Assembly: GCF_029962835.1 (NCBI RefSeq)
Contig: NC_080577.1
Location: 4,092,001-4,156,000 of the forward strand
DNA length: 64,000 nucleotides
Source: Magnolia sinica
Taxonomy: Eukaryota > Streptophyta > Magnoliopsida > Magnoliales > Magnoliaceae
Direction of reading: 5' to 3'
Below are positions 17,001 to 28,497 of the stretch, in pieces. The notes beneath the pieces were generated by a model. The model was given only the letters and a program-made list of their open reading frames with translations, had not been told where the DNA came from and ran no database searches. The position numbers and the translations under genes are program-made. Within the stretch, counting starts at the first letter, position 1; every line of letters begins with the position of its first letter.

Positions 17001-20000
17001 GAGGCCCATATTAGAGATCAGCGTCAAAGAATGGTTGTTCAATAATGATTAAAGACAACCAAAAATCAGATCTAGTGATAATAGATGATCAGCGGTTGGA
17101 TCCAGTGATGATGGATGATCAACAGGCGGTTCCATCAATGATTGAAGATCAATGGTTTGATTTATCAATGATGGAAGATCAGTGGTGACCTCTATTGATA
17201 ATGGATGATCAACAATCATATCTTGCACTGATGGAAGATCAATGGTTAGATATAGTCAGATTGTCAGATTAATGTCATACCTACCAATGATGGAAGACAA
17301 AATGGTTGCATCTAGTGATAATAAATGAGTACTGGTTGGATCTAGTGGACCACATAAGATCAGCAGTAGGATGTCTTTATAATGGACAGTCAGCAGTTGG
17401 TTTTGACAATAATGCACGAGCGATGATTGGATCTTACAACAATGGGTAATCAACAGTCCCGTCTAGTGATAATCGATGACCAACAGTTGGATATAACAAT
17501 GTTAGATGACCAACAAGAGCAATCTTTTTCGCTCAAGGAAATCTCGATGATGGTGGCTTCCACTTTTTGTGTGGGAGAGTATATGTCAGTGGTTCTGATT
17601 TGTGCAAATACTCTTGATGTCTGTTTTACTGCCGGGATCGGCACATGTGCTGTTTAAGATACAATATGTTTGTTCCATGGCCCACTAATGAATGTTTAAA
17701 TGTTTGTTCCATGGCCCACTAATGAATGTTTAATTGGCTGAACAATCTAAATTTTCTACTAGTTTCTCTGTATCCACGCTGGTCAACACTTTTGTACAGT
17801 ATGCAGTAATCTAAGTTAAAGTTTTTGCATGCTCATATGTAAAATTTATTGATGGTTGATTTTTGTTCGGCTGATGTTTTGAACCTTGACAGTTGTAAAC
17901 TTAACAATGATTGATCTTCCTGGACTAACAAAAGTAGCTATTGGTAAGTTATATGCCAATTGTCTTTGAATATTTTGGATGCCTCATGTTCATATTCATG
18001 GAATATTGACTAATTAACTGGAATTTTCTTAGATGGCCAATCTGAAAGCATTGTTCAAGACATTGAGATCATGGTTCGCTCCTTTATCGAAAAGGTGACT
18101 TCTTTCACAAAATTACAGATTAATTTTGAAGACATTGATGCCATCATAGGATAAAGAAGCTGCCAGGAAGAAAATATGATGATGGAACAATGTTTAACTT
18201 CTGCTGCAGCCCAATTGTATAATTCTTGCAATTTCACCTGCCAATCAAGATCTTGCTACCTCTGATGCAATTAAGATCTCTAGAGAAGTAGATCCTAAAG
18301 GTATGTGTTCATAGCTGTCAAGTGCAAAAAGATTCTTTCCTTGATGACTGTGTAGCTGTTATAGTCAGGGTGTTTACTTTTCAGCATGTGCAAAAAGCTT
18401 GAATCTAGCTTAATGATGCTGCTAATCATATGTTGAAAGTCGTTCAATTCATATGCTTTATTCAATGTACTATTATTTGTTGGGAGCATGTTGCGTTATT
18501 CAATACGCTTTGTTTCTTCCATGATGGTAGGATGTGAAAAGAGGTCACCATTGTTTTATCGCAGAAGGATGCCAAGGGAAAACCAACCACAGACAGGTCA
18601 AATGGTCAACATGTACCCTTCAACAAAAGAAAATCAAATAGTCATAAGATTGCTCAATCTTTAGTCAGTTGGCATCTCTGATTTAAAAAAAAAAAAAAAA
18701 ACTGTTCATGCTATGAACAGGATTGCTTTGAAAAGTTAGGGAGTCACTTAAAACTGTAAGAGGTTGTATCAAGGCCCCTCCGTTAGATGGATCCTCCCAT
18801 CTACTCCACCTTGTGGTCATGTTTATCCCAATCTTGGCGACCAGATTTATGCCCCACTGCTAAGTATATGTTGATGAACCCATTGGTCATAATTTGTGTA
18901 AAACAATTGTAGTTTTGTACTTCATATGTTCCTGGATCTTGTTGGTTCCAGAGATACGTTCACCCAACTGCATTATTACTTAGTAATTCCAAGCCTTTTT
19001 AACTAGCTCCCCATCATAATTTATCTTGCTCCACTGTTCAGGTGAGAGGACATTTGGGGTGTTGACAAAGATTGATCTCATGGATAAGGGAACTGATGCA
19101 GTTGAGGTTAGTTTACTTATTGTGTCTTCCATTGGTATCTCAAATGATAACATTAACATGAATGGTTACTTATACAAGCAGAAATGCTTGGTTACAACTT
19201 ACACCACTCTTGAAGACTACCGCCCTTTCTTTTTGGTCTCAAAATATGAGTTGTTACTACAATTTTTCCTTTGCCTTATGTTTTTTATTCTTTTAAGAAT
19301 ACAAACTGTAGAGTGGGAAAGAATATTTCTGAGTAGGAAGGTAAGATGTATACATCTTGGCTTCTGTGATTGCCTGAATGATGTAGCATCAGTTTGGAGG
19401 TTGACTAGTGTGAACCTCTTGTATCCTTCTGAACAGGCCTGTTTTTCTTTTGCTTGGTGCACGTGCTGATCTAGGAAAAGTACGCTCTGCATGTTTCTCT
19501 TCACATGCAACTTTGTTCTTGCACTAGTTAAAAATCAATGTGTGAATAAAAAACTAAAGAAGTGTATATGTTCTTTGCACTAGATCTCTAGCTTGGAATT
19601 TTGTCCTGTACTTGGATGTATTTTCCTGTTGACACAAGAACTGCATTTTGACTACCACTATTTGTTTGTTTTTTTTTTTTTTAAAGATATTGGAAGGAAA
19701 ATCATATCGTCTACAGTTTCCATGGATTGGTGTTGTTAATCGTTCTCAAGCTGATATTAACAAGAGTGTTGACATGATTGCTGCTCGACGTAGAGAGAGA
19801 GAGTATTTCCAAACTAGCCCAGAGTACAAGCATCTTGCTAGTAGGATGGGTTCTGAGCATCTGGGGAAGATGCTTTCGAAGGTACCACATGGACTAATTT
19901 TATATGCACATTCTATTCGAACCTGGGTGAATTCTTTGAACCTTTTTACAGTGAATTCCTGTCTGGGACCCAAGTTAACCCAACTATGATCAACAAACAC

Positions 20001-23000
20001 TGTTGGATATGAGGAATCCATGAAAGATTTCACGTGAACCAAAAAAATCCATGATTCTATGATTGAAACCATACAATTAATGGCATGCACAATGGATGGT
20101 GAGAGTAAAAATGGTCTTAACATCCATTTTGCAGGTCCTTAGTTGAGTGTTTGTAATCACCCGATCAGAGTGATATTAGGGAATCTGCAGTCCATTGTGG
20201 CCCCCTCACATCCAATGGTCCACCAAGATCATAGGTGGCCCCACTTCGAATCCAATCTATGTTTGCACAAGATAAGGTATGAAGAATTTGTAGAGGATCA
20301 TAGATCTATATATGTATATCATATGTTGATGAAATGTACTAATCTTTTTGCAGCATTTGGAGACTGTAATCAAATCCCGTATCCCAGGCATCCAGTCTCT
20401 CATCAATAAAAGTATAGTTGAACTTGAAGGAGAACTGAGCCGTCTTGGGAAGGCTATTGCTCCAGATGCCGGAGTAAGTTCTTTGATGACATTGACGAGT
20501 TTTGTTGTGCATCAGCTTGCTTACTACTAACACCCAGATCCATAGCTCAACTGGCAGACTGAGTGGAGATACCTCGTTTCAACACTTGAGGTCTTGGTAT
20601 CGATCCCTAGTGGGGTGGCTAACATGGAGTGTGTGTACTGACATGGGTGTGTACTAACAAGCTAATCCTAAAAAAAAAAAAGAAGCTTGCTTACTACTAG
20701 TGCTGAGAAACAGAAAACGATGGAACATGATTCATCTTCTTTTTCTTTTCAAATAAACTTTTGGTATTACAAAAAAAGAGGAGTGTGGTTTATGTGTGGT
20801 GGAATGAAATGCGACAGAACCTAATGAAGTTGAGTCCTTACTAATTTTGTGTATAGAAGTGAGAATAGCCTACCTATTGATTCAACTCTGATCCTTGGGC
20901 TTCCAGGCAGATCTGTAGTAGCAGTTTGCAACTCCAGCAGATTTCACTTGTGGTAACAATCACCAGCAAAAGGAAACAGCAACAGAGACCTGAGTGGACA
21001 CTACGATGCATTAAAATGATGACTTTGAAAGTCGTTCAGTGGAAATGTTGCCTTTTCACATTTGGGTGCATTAAGAAGCTCGGCATCCTTGCTAAATGAA
21101 GAAATTCACTCTGTGGAAACTGATTTTGCTCCAACATTCGATTTCTTAGATCTGCAGTCACAACTCACTCCCTCCCTTCCTTGGATTCATGATTCCATGG
21201 AATCACAATCTTATCACCCAACCATGATAAGTATAATGTCTCTTTTGGGTTTCTGTTTCCAAGAAGGCATTCTTTCCAGGTCTTGTAATTCCATTCATCC
21301 AAACAACCCCTGCGAAAAAGAAAAGTAACAGGATAGAATATGGAATACCTGTGGGGTCACACTACAGTGATTACAAAGAGTATCATTTCCCGATAGTTTC
21401 TAGTTGCATGAAATTTAGAAAGCATAGTTTGTTATAGTGGAATAATCAGTACCTGTCTTCTATTCTATAAGGATGCAACATATCTAGATAAGGGTAAAAT
21501 ACAAACTAAAGTCCAGTCCAACAAGGAATTTAACCACAATAAGAAGCTAGCTAATGAAAGCTCTCCTTTGAGAGAGTGTGGTTATGTTCCTGCCCAGACC
21601 TCCTTTCACGTTTTCATTAATGTATTACTGATATTCACATTCAGACTATAGTCCTTTCTTGAATTTGTTTACCATGTGAAGAGTTTGTGACTATTTGTCC
21701 ATTGTGTCCAGGGAAAACTATACATGATTATGGAGATCTGTCGTGTTTTTGATCAAATATACAAAGAACATCTTGATGGAGTGTTTGTATCCTACTTCAA
21801 TAATCTCCTTAACTATTACCATGTTGAAATTTCACGATCATTGCAAGTTCCATTTGTATCATAGATTTTTATTTTATTTTTTCACATCTATATGATAAAT
21901 AAATTCATGCAGGCGCCCTGGTGGTGATAAGATATACAATGTCTTCGACAATCAACTTCCTGCAGCTCTAAAAAGGTTGCAATTCGACAAGCACCTCGCT
22001 ATCGAGAATGTCAGAAAGCAAATTACTGAAGCCGATGGCTACCAACCTCATCTGATTGCCCCTGAACAAGGATATCGCCGTCTCATTGAATGTTCTCTAA
22101 TTACGATTAGAGGCCCTGCTGAGGGAGCCGTTGATGCGGTATGCAATTAATGCCATTATGTGAAATGAATGCTGTGTGTTTGTGTGTGTTTTGTGTCTAT
22201 GGTCACCAAAACTCATGTTTTCATCAATGTAAGTTTGACACTCCAAAATTCTGTCCGTTTTCTTTTTAAAATATTTTCTTTTCTGTTTTTTCATGATTCC
22301 AGGTCCATTCGATACTGAAGGAACTGGTTCACAAGGCTATCAATGAAACTGCTGTATGTTTCCTCCCATGATCATGTTATTTTTTCCATTATTCTATTTA
22401 ATTTGTATTCATTTATATTGTGGCCCACCAGCACTCATACATAGATTTACAAGAGGTAGAAAACAATATGGTGTTGTGAAAAAGAATTATAGCGATGCCA
22501 TTTCCAGTCTCATTAGACAGAAATTTCGCCTGTGTTCAAAATAACGGGTGCAAAGCCAACATACACACTTTCAGGAAAAACAGTTCCTCTTTGCAACTCT
22601 ATCACCAGGAAATGGCTTTTCAAAGTGCTAGATTGGATTTCATTATTTCTCTTCTCAAGCATTATGCACCTTTTTCCTTTTTCCCCAATTTGCTCTCTTT
22701 AGTTCTTCTCAACTGATATTTTATGAATCGCGAGATGATGGATGCTGTTTGTTGTTTGTTTTTGTATTCAGGAACTGAAGCAATATCCCAGTTTGAGAGT
22801 GGAGGTTGGAAATGCAGCTGTTGAATCATTGGAGAGAATGAGGGAAGAAAGCAAGAAAGCAACTCTTAAACTAGTTGATATGGAGTCCAGTTATCTGACT
22901 GTCGATTTCTTCAGGAAGCTACCACAAGATATTGAGAAGGGGGGAAATCCAACACACTCGATTTTCGACAGATATAATGATGCATATCTGAGGCGAATAG

Positions 23001-24782
23001 GTACATGATCCTATGTGAAAGTATGATTATGGACATGATGGTGCATACTCGTTGACAAGTTCCCGCATTAATTTGTGCATGGTTTTTTTTGACAAATATT
23101 TTTTTATCCCAAAAAACAACTTGCATTATGGAACATGGGAAATAAATTATAGGGTATTTTGACAACATTGCATCTGATTTTCATGTTTACATTGATCTCA
23201 TGGTATGCACTGGTTGAAGCCAACATGTTCTGATTATCTTTAAAAAATATTGATTTTATAAACTTGTGAATATATGCCTGACACTTGGTCAGCAGCTAGC
23301 ACTCTCGCGTGAGGGATTTATGGTCCCTTAGTCGTTTTGTGTGATTAACTTGCACCTAATAAGGTGGCTGGTGGCAATGTAATTTATTACATTTATGAGA
23401 TTTATCTATCCCATCTCCCTTATGAGGTCTCATCATTCATCAGTTATAATCTGAAGTCATAAAGGGAAAATTGACCAAAAGATGTATTTTAATTTTGTCC
23501 ATAAACTACTCAAATATTAAAAATTCCTAAAATATGCAAAAATCATGAAATCTTTTTGCCTAAATGCACCTCTTTATGCTTGCGTTTCTCTTTCTGTTAA
23601 CTTTCATGGATAACATTAATTTATCCTGTTTACAGGAGCCCCTTCCATTTCATGTATAATGATGATTTTGGCAAACATGTTTATGTACTCTGTATGTTTT
23701 AGGAAATTTTTAATATTTGGGTGGTTTTTGTATAACAGAATTTAAAACAAATTTATTTCGGTAACTTTCCCTAAAATAAATGGAAAACTGGTAGGAATGT
23801 TGTTGAAACTTTTACTCGCAGAAATATCACAAGGAATTTTATGTAAACCCTAGTTCGTTTGGGGTAATATATATTATGTAGAGAGAGAGAGAGAGAGCCA
23901 TCGTTATATGGAGAGCACCTTATTCATTTTTTTTAAAAAAAATACCTTTGAGCATAGTAGATTGGCGTGAATCTGTGGATGTACCGAAAGGGAACCAGGT
24001 AAATCTCTATGTTGCGGTTTATATCTCTTTCTGCTTTCTTTTAATTCCCATATTGCTGTGCATGTGGTAGGGAAGGGATCTTTCTCCCAACAATCTGAAC
24101 ATACTGAATGCTTCACAACATTGGATTTGGAATCTTGATCACCTAATAAAATGCATGAATTATATGCAGGTTCATCCCATAATTACAATGTGTAACTCTT
24201 ATGATTTCGAGTTCTTTGCGGCATCTGCATTTCAGGGTCCCAATGCTTATATGATATGTTATCTGGCACTAACTTGTTCTTGGCTGCGCTCTTCTTTCAA
24301 AATGAACAGGATCGACGGTTTTGCAGTATGTCACCATGGTCAGTGCATCACTGCGTAACTCCATTCCGAAGTCGGTTGTCTACTGTCAAGTGCGCGAGGC
24401 TAAACGCACCCTGCTCGACCATTTCTTCACTGAGTTGGGTAAAAGAGACGTGAGTATTCCTTTTTCAGTTCAATCTCTTCCACTCCTGCACTGATTCTAC
24501 TTTCATAATCTTTTAATGGCTAGCTTTCATTACCGAATTTAAAAAACCCAACAAGGATATTGTGAGCTTGCATTAGTTTTATGATGGTTATTCAGATATA
24601 TGTTTCTTCTTCTGAAGAACTGTTCATTGAATGTTTGGAAACTCCTTTCCATCTTGCAGCAGAAGCAGTTGTCATCGTTGCTGGATGAGGATCCGGCAGT
24701 CATGGAGCGGAGGTCTGCTATTGCGAAGAGGCTAGAGCTGTACAGAAGTGCCCAAGCAGAGATCGAAGCCGTTGCATGGGCT

Positions 24783-24788
<6 letters not shown>
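11005..24788 (+). CDS. DRP1A: Dynamin-related protein 1A-like GTPase (phragmoplastin type), complete, 16 exons
   Basis: This large GTPase polymerises on membranes and acts at the growing cell plate and in clathrin-mediated endocytosis. Exons: 11005-11133, 11850-11913, 12003-12107, 13003-13104, 17893-17943, 18033-18094, 18210-18300, 19042-19106, 19687-19881, 20354-20473, 21712-21782, 21913-22138, 22303-22353, 22772-23000, 24310-24449, 24660-24788. All are GT-AG and in phase, giving 609 aa; Arabidopsis DRP1A has 610. The N-terminus is [20 protein letters not shown]. GTPase motifs: G1 GGQSSGKS (about 41-48), G3 DLPG (about 141-144), G4 TKID (about 210-213). The middle domain holds [20 protein letters not shown]. 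The C-terminal GED ends [20 protein letters not shown]. There is no PH or proline-rich domain, as expected for DRP1. [18 protein letters not shown] and HLDGVR favour DRP1A over DRP1C/E. The exon 11 donor is the second of two overlapping GTs (21783), the one that keeps frame. Nothing suggests a pseudogene. Confidence 0.97.
13553..13930. repeat. Tandem repeat, period about 145 bp, in DRP1A intron 4
   Basis: At least two and a half units share a core of CCATCAAAGGTGGGT, then TGATGGATGGTCCAAA and CAATGA. Cores start near 13560 (diverged), 13708 and 13851. Units share CATTCTCCTAA and a TGATTGAGGTGATTT-like tail. No coding sense. Confidence 0.65.
14555..16190. repeat. AT-rich tandem array, period about 160-190 bp, interrupted
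   Basis: Units share TTTTTCTTGACAGTCACTG, then a poly-A-rich stretch, then TTTTAATGACTAATCTAA and TTTATACATCTATTCCAACC. Units begin near 14562, 14808, 14968, 15135, 15955 and 16096. An 800-bp insertion (15148-15952) splits one unit. This is ordinary satellite-like intron filling. Confidence 0.62.
15148..15952. mobile_element. Candidate non-autonomous DNA transposon inside the intron-4 array
   Basis: The insert begins close to TGTTATCAAAATCCTATGA and ends ...ATGATTTTGACAACA, whose reverse complement TGTTGTCAAAATCAT matches the start. On both sides lies TTCTTGATAGT (15138-15148 and from 15953), which looks like a target duplication of about 9-11 bp. A 9-bp duplication would suit a Mutator-like element. 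Ends are not exact, and no transposase is present. Confidence 0.45.
17037..17512. repeat. Degenerate minisatellite, unit about 30 bp, in DRP1A intron 4
   Basis: About a dozen imperfect units of the form GATGATCAACGGTTGGAT, then CTAGTGATGAT, run head to tail. Unit length wanders between about 29 and 40 bp. It is not a CRISPR-like array: there are no exact repeats and no unique spacers. Confidence 0.65.
17667..17733. repeat. 34-bp direct tandem duplication
   Basis: TGTTTGTTCCATGGCCCACT and the following 14 bases are repeated immediately, identically apart from the last base. A local recent duplication in intron 4, 160 bp before exon 5. Confidence 0.9.
20530..20683 (+). mobile_element. tRNA-derived SINE, near full length, in DRP1A intron 10
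   Basis: A 154-bp element has an A-box-like TAGCTCAACTGG (20543-20554), a B-box-like GGTATCGATCC (20596-20606), a GT-rich body and a poly-A tail. It is flanked by a perfect 16-bp target duplication, AGCTTGCTTACTACTA, at 20514-20529 and 20684-20699. The layout resembles the Au-type SINEs of plants. The 3' body (GGCTAACATGGAGTGTGTG and ACTAACAAGCTAA) recurs on the minus strand at 48280-48332. Confidence 0.88.

Positions 24789-24840
<52 letters not shown>
24787..24840. repeat. (AG)27 microsatellite overlapping the DRP1A stop codon
   Basis: The TAG stop (24786-24788) runs straight into a perfect AG tract of about 54 bp, which therefore opens the 3' UTR. Confidence 0.95.
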
Positions 24841-24846
<6 letters not shown>

Positions 24847-26728
24847 TTTTTGATTATTTTAATTCATGGATGAATAAGATTCTTTACTTCCCTTTTGCAG
24901 ATCTGTTTATCTGTGAATTAATATTAATTGTTTTATTTCGCATTATTTATTTATTTATTGTAAAATTCTGCAATAACTTGGGTGTGCAACAATCAAAGAG
25001 ATTGAGATGCTACCTTAGCCATGTGATTAATCACCAGCCTGCAAATAGACGGAGCAGATTCAACAGGTTCAGATCACACTGACCGGTTGAACGACTTCTG
25101 GGGGCCACGGGCCATTCATGAGCTAGTCCATGTGATCACTGGTCTGACTATGGCCTGTGGCAGTTCTCCATCCTGGTTCTTGTAGCTCGGGACAGCAACA
25201 GTGTAAGTGGGACCCACCCACCATTTGATAATCCATAATGCAGACAAGGTGGGACCTGCTATGGGATTAGGCTTGTGTGGTTAGGAACGCCTAATCACAA
25301 TGATTTTTGGGCAACAGCCCACCAACCATTTGATGATCCATAACGTAGGCAAGGTGGTACTGGCCATGGACGAGATAGTCATGCTACAAAATATCTCCCA
25401 GATGAAGGATATCCAAACCATTTGAAAGCTGAATGATGAATAAATGGCCTCGAAAAAAAATCAATAGAAGTACCATTTGGATCGCCTGGTGAAATCATGT
25501 AGTGCCCCACCTTGATCAACCACCACCATGAAGTGATCAATGATATGGTGGGCCATCATATAGATGTGCCACTTACCAAAGTCAAGGTTAGCCACCCATT
25601 GAGTGGAGAGAGACTGCATGGAGATTCAATTGCTAGGATCTCCCAATCATCTACAGAATGCTCTACTTACGAGTGCCATATCTGAGCAGATCACCAGTGC
25701 TACCATGTGTGCCAACTCAACGCACGTGTGATAGACCGATCCGATCCATTCGTTAGTCCGGCCCTACTATAAACGTGTGGAACCCTAAAAAACGAAATAA
25801 ATCTAACGAACGAATGGCTTACGTACATCTTAAATCTAGACCGTGGACGCACCACTGTTGTTCCTGTTGAACTAATCCCATCTATCAACTAATAAAACAC
25901 CATTCAATGTATGCCATGTGGCATCTTAAAGCACTTCTCATTAAAAAATTCAGATTTTTTTTTTTTTTAAAAAAAAGTGATTTTAAATGCTACCTGCCTG
26001 TCTCTGATTGGTGGTCCACTGGGGTCCACACGTTGAGTGATTCTGTGGTTTCAACCGTCAATATTCTCTTTACTACCATGCATAACCTATTTTGTCATCA
26101 AGCCCTAGTTATAATCGTAATACTTGGATTTTTTCGAGTTGCTTTGAGCCATTGAAATTTTTCTTTAAATTCACACACATGTTCGGATGATTAAAATATC
26201 CATTCAGTGTAAAATTCTCACCATGGCCCACATAGCATAGACTCCATGACGTGGACGGATCCGATCATCACACCACTCAGCATGTGACCTAAACTCCAGA
26301 AAATGAGACAGGAAGATACTTTACAAGAACAAATTTCCTTACTAACCTGGAAGTACTAAACTAATTGTATGGAAGCTTCCAATTCACCTAATTGCACTTG
26401 GGACTTTTTTACATCGATATCATCTATCTGAACCGTCCATTTGGTCTATTCTGCTCTTATTCCACTATCAAATCATGAATTGCAAAATCAAATGGTACTA
26501 AACATTGACGAGTTGATCGTTTTCATCCATTTTCTAACGCCACTGATGGTATGATTTTCGTCTTCTTATTTTTCCGTCCATCTTAGAAAGTATCTTACCA
26601 AGAATAGACTGAACCTTATGGATGGTAAAGATGGGTGGTGTGGATGAAAGAAAGTCCAAAAATGAAACTAGTTGCACGGGAAAGTTTCCAATGCATTAAG
26701 TTGGAGGTTAGGCTTCTTGAACCAATCT
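24841..26728. other. DRP1A 3' flank and intergenic DNA
   Basis: No gene was seen. A GGGCCCA-rich stretch contains two direct copies of CCATTTGATGATCCATAA (near 25220 and 25325) followed by CAAGGTGG, which look like decayed repeats. Short ORFs lack family signatures. Confidence 0.45.
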
Positions 26729-26839
26729 TCTTCTTCTTCTTTTTTTTCTTTTTAACACACGCACACACACCACCACACACTCACACCATAGTGGGATTTC
26801 ACCACCCATGGGTCTCCCACCGGAGTAAGAGTAAGGACC
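26729..26839 (-). mobile_element. 5'-truncated SINE (GT-rich type)
   Basis: Read on the minus strand, the element runs through GGGAGACCCATGGGTGG and a GTGTGAGTGTGTGGTGGTGT body into an A-rich tail. Flanks CTTCTTGAACCAATCT (26713-26728) and CTTGTTGAACCAATCT (26840-26855) form a 16-bp target duplication with one mismatch. Confidence 0.7.
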
Positions 26840-27029
26840 CTTGTTGAACCAATCTGAATTCTATCATGTTACTTAATTTGAGCTCGTATTTGTCACGTTT
26901 ACCATTTATAAGTGGCTGCATATGAAGCGTCACAGCAGCGAGAGTATCAAATATACGTCTCCCACCATCTCGCAGAGGAGGTCCTATAGACGAAAGGGGC
27001 GGAAATCGTCTGATACCTGCTGCAGCAAG

Positions 27030-27320
27030 CGGATTGCTTGCGTACTAACTACTAAGAGCGTACTGAGTAAAATCTGTGAGGCCAACCTTGATATATGTCT
27101 TTCATCCACGCCGTTCATCCGTTTTACAAGATTATTTTATTGTATGAGCCTAAAATTGAAATATATCCAAAACCCAAGTAGACCACACAAAACTAAACAG
27201 TATGAATTGAATTCCTACTATTCAAAACTTAAGGGCACAGAAGTTTTAAATGAAGCTGATATTTGTATTTTCTTTTTATTCATGTCAGTGTGACCGTTAG
27301 ATGACATATAAATATTACTT
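27030..27320 (-). mobile_element. Palindromic MITE, copy 2 (half element)
   Basis: One arm and the loop are present: AGCGGATTGCTTGCGTAC terminus, CCACGCCGTTCATCCG, then CAAAACTTAAGGGC and loop words GAAGCTGATATTTGT and GTCAGTGTGACCGTTAGATG. The loop runs opposite to copy 1, so the element lies in the other orientation. The second arm is missing. Confidence 0.6.
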
Positions 27321-27713
27321 TGACTTTAAAAAGACTTCAACGGTAGCTATTATTATTAAACCGAATTATATAATACCTGAATTAATCCAATCCTTTCAAT
27401 CATTTTCAAAAGCCAGATAAAACCTGTACGAGACCAAAATGTTAATTCCATATCATCTTATACTGCCTAATTCAACATTCCAAATATGCCCTGATGGGAC
27501 GTTTTTTGATGTTTGGTAGGTTAGGTATAACCATTGGACTTGGGTCAATGATAATTCTCTGTCACAATTATAAAAGGTGATAGCTACACCATTCGCTGAC
27601 GTTGAGTTTTGATAAGTGGCCCATCTATATGATGGCTATCAATTGATTGCTCTGATAATGGTGTACATCATTTCATGTGTCATAAGAATAGCTGAAATAA
27701 ACACTTTGGAGGG

Positions 27714-27775
27714 TTCCACTACGCGTGAGTGTGTGGGGGTGTGTGCGCGTGTGTAAATATATATATATATATAAA
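27714..27775 (+). mobile_element. 5'-truncated SINE with 15-bp target duplication
   Basis: Only the GT-rich 3' end (TGAGTGTGTGGGGGTGTGTG) and a TA/A-rich tail remain. It is flanked by perfect 15-bp repeats, AAACACTTTGGAGGG, at 27699-27713 and 27776-27790, the signature of LINE-driven retroposition. Confidence 0.8.
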
Positions 27776-28220
27776 AAACACTTTGGAGGGAGTCATTCAA
27801 AATCTTATAGGAATTTAATAAATTTAATTCTCTAGACACTAGATGGAAGTTTCGTCCCACTAGTTAGAATCATGTAATTTGAATGATTTCTATGCCACAC
27901 GAAATCGAATAAGACCCGCCAGGTGGAAGGTTGAGATTGGTCCAGGTGGGCCCAATGTGTGTACCGAAACAGATATAGATCTATTCATCGCCAGCAACCC
28001 TATATATAGGGTATGGATCACAAAAGGGTGGGCCCCGGCATTGTACCAGTCCCAAGCGACAAGGTTTTACCAAGCCAGGATGAATATATACTCGCGGCTG
28101 GTGATACTCATGTACTACGCCTAGTGGCTTTCCCATACCCCAAACTCATCGTGATTGGACCCTGTCTGTGATTCAAGCCCGTTGAATCTGTTCCGTCCAT
28201 TTACAGGACAGAACCACAAC

Positions 28221-28272
28221 CGTTGAATCTACTCCCCCCATTTACAGGACAGTGATCAATCGAACGGTTGAG
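28221..28272. repeat. Repeat flanking the tRNA gene (left copies)
   Basis: CGTTGAATCTACTCCCCCCA, then TTTACAGGACA and CAATCGAACGGTTG, recurs diverged at 28446-28497 on the far side of the tRNA gene (GTTGAATCTGCTCTGCCCAT, ACGGGACA, ATCAAACGGTTG). A shorter copy of the first half starts at about 28181. Function unknown. Confidence 0.7.
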
Positions 28273-28288
28273 AAGAGAAAAAATAATG

Positions 28289-28294
28289 AAAAAA
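28289..28294 (-). terminator. RNA polymerase III terminator of tRNA-Ala
   Basis: Six consecutive T residues on the minus strand, 10 nt past the tRNA 3' end. This is the usual length and distance for a plant tRNA gene. Confidence 0.8.
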
Positions 28295-28303
28295 TCAGGG
28301 TGG

Positions 28304-28376
28304 TGGAGGTGCGGGGAATCGAACCCCGTGCCTCTCGCATGCGAAGCGAGCGCTCTACCATATGAGCTACACCCCC
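28304..28376 (-). tRNA. tRNA-Ala (anticodon CGC)
   Basis: The 73-nt minus-strand sequence folds as a cloverleaf. The acceptor stem is GGGGGTG/CACCTCC, with the G3:U70 wobble that is the alanine identity element. The D arm is GCTC/GAGC, the anticodon stem CTCGC/GCGAG with loop TTCGCAT (anticodon CGC at loop positions 3-5), and the T arm CGGGG/CCCCG with loop TTCGATT. The discriminator is A. Internal pol III boxes are TAGCTCATATGG (A) and GGTTCGATTCC (B). There is no intron. A run of six T on the minus strand (28294-28289) about 10 nt downstream is a good pol III terminator. Confidence 0.97.
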
Positions 28377-28497
28377 TTGGTGACAACACTCAATTCATTA
28401 TCTAAAATGTACTTAGAAAAGTTTGCATTCCTTCTGATTTCAGTGAGTTGAATCTGCTCTGCCCATTCACGGGACAACAATCGATCAAACGGTTGTG

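Larger units (their letters stand above)
13105..17892 (+). other. Fourth intron of DRP1A-like gene, 4.8 kb, repeat-filled
   Basis: This intron is far longer than its neighbours (most are under 1.3 kb). It holds a roughly 145-bp tandem repeat (13550-13930), a roughly 170-bp AT-rich tandem array (14555-16190) split by an 800-bp insertion, a roughly 30-bp minisatellite (17037-17512) and a 34-bp duplication (17667-17733). No coding exon or RNA gene was seen in it. The exons on either side splice in phase. Confidence 0.8.

Noticed and set aside
17037-17512. CRISPR-like array
   Set aside because: Units are imperfect and contiguous, with no constant-length unique spacers, and this is a plant intron.
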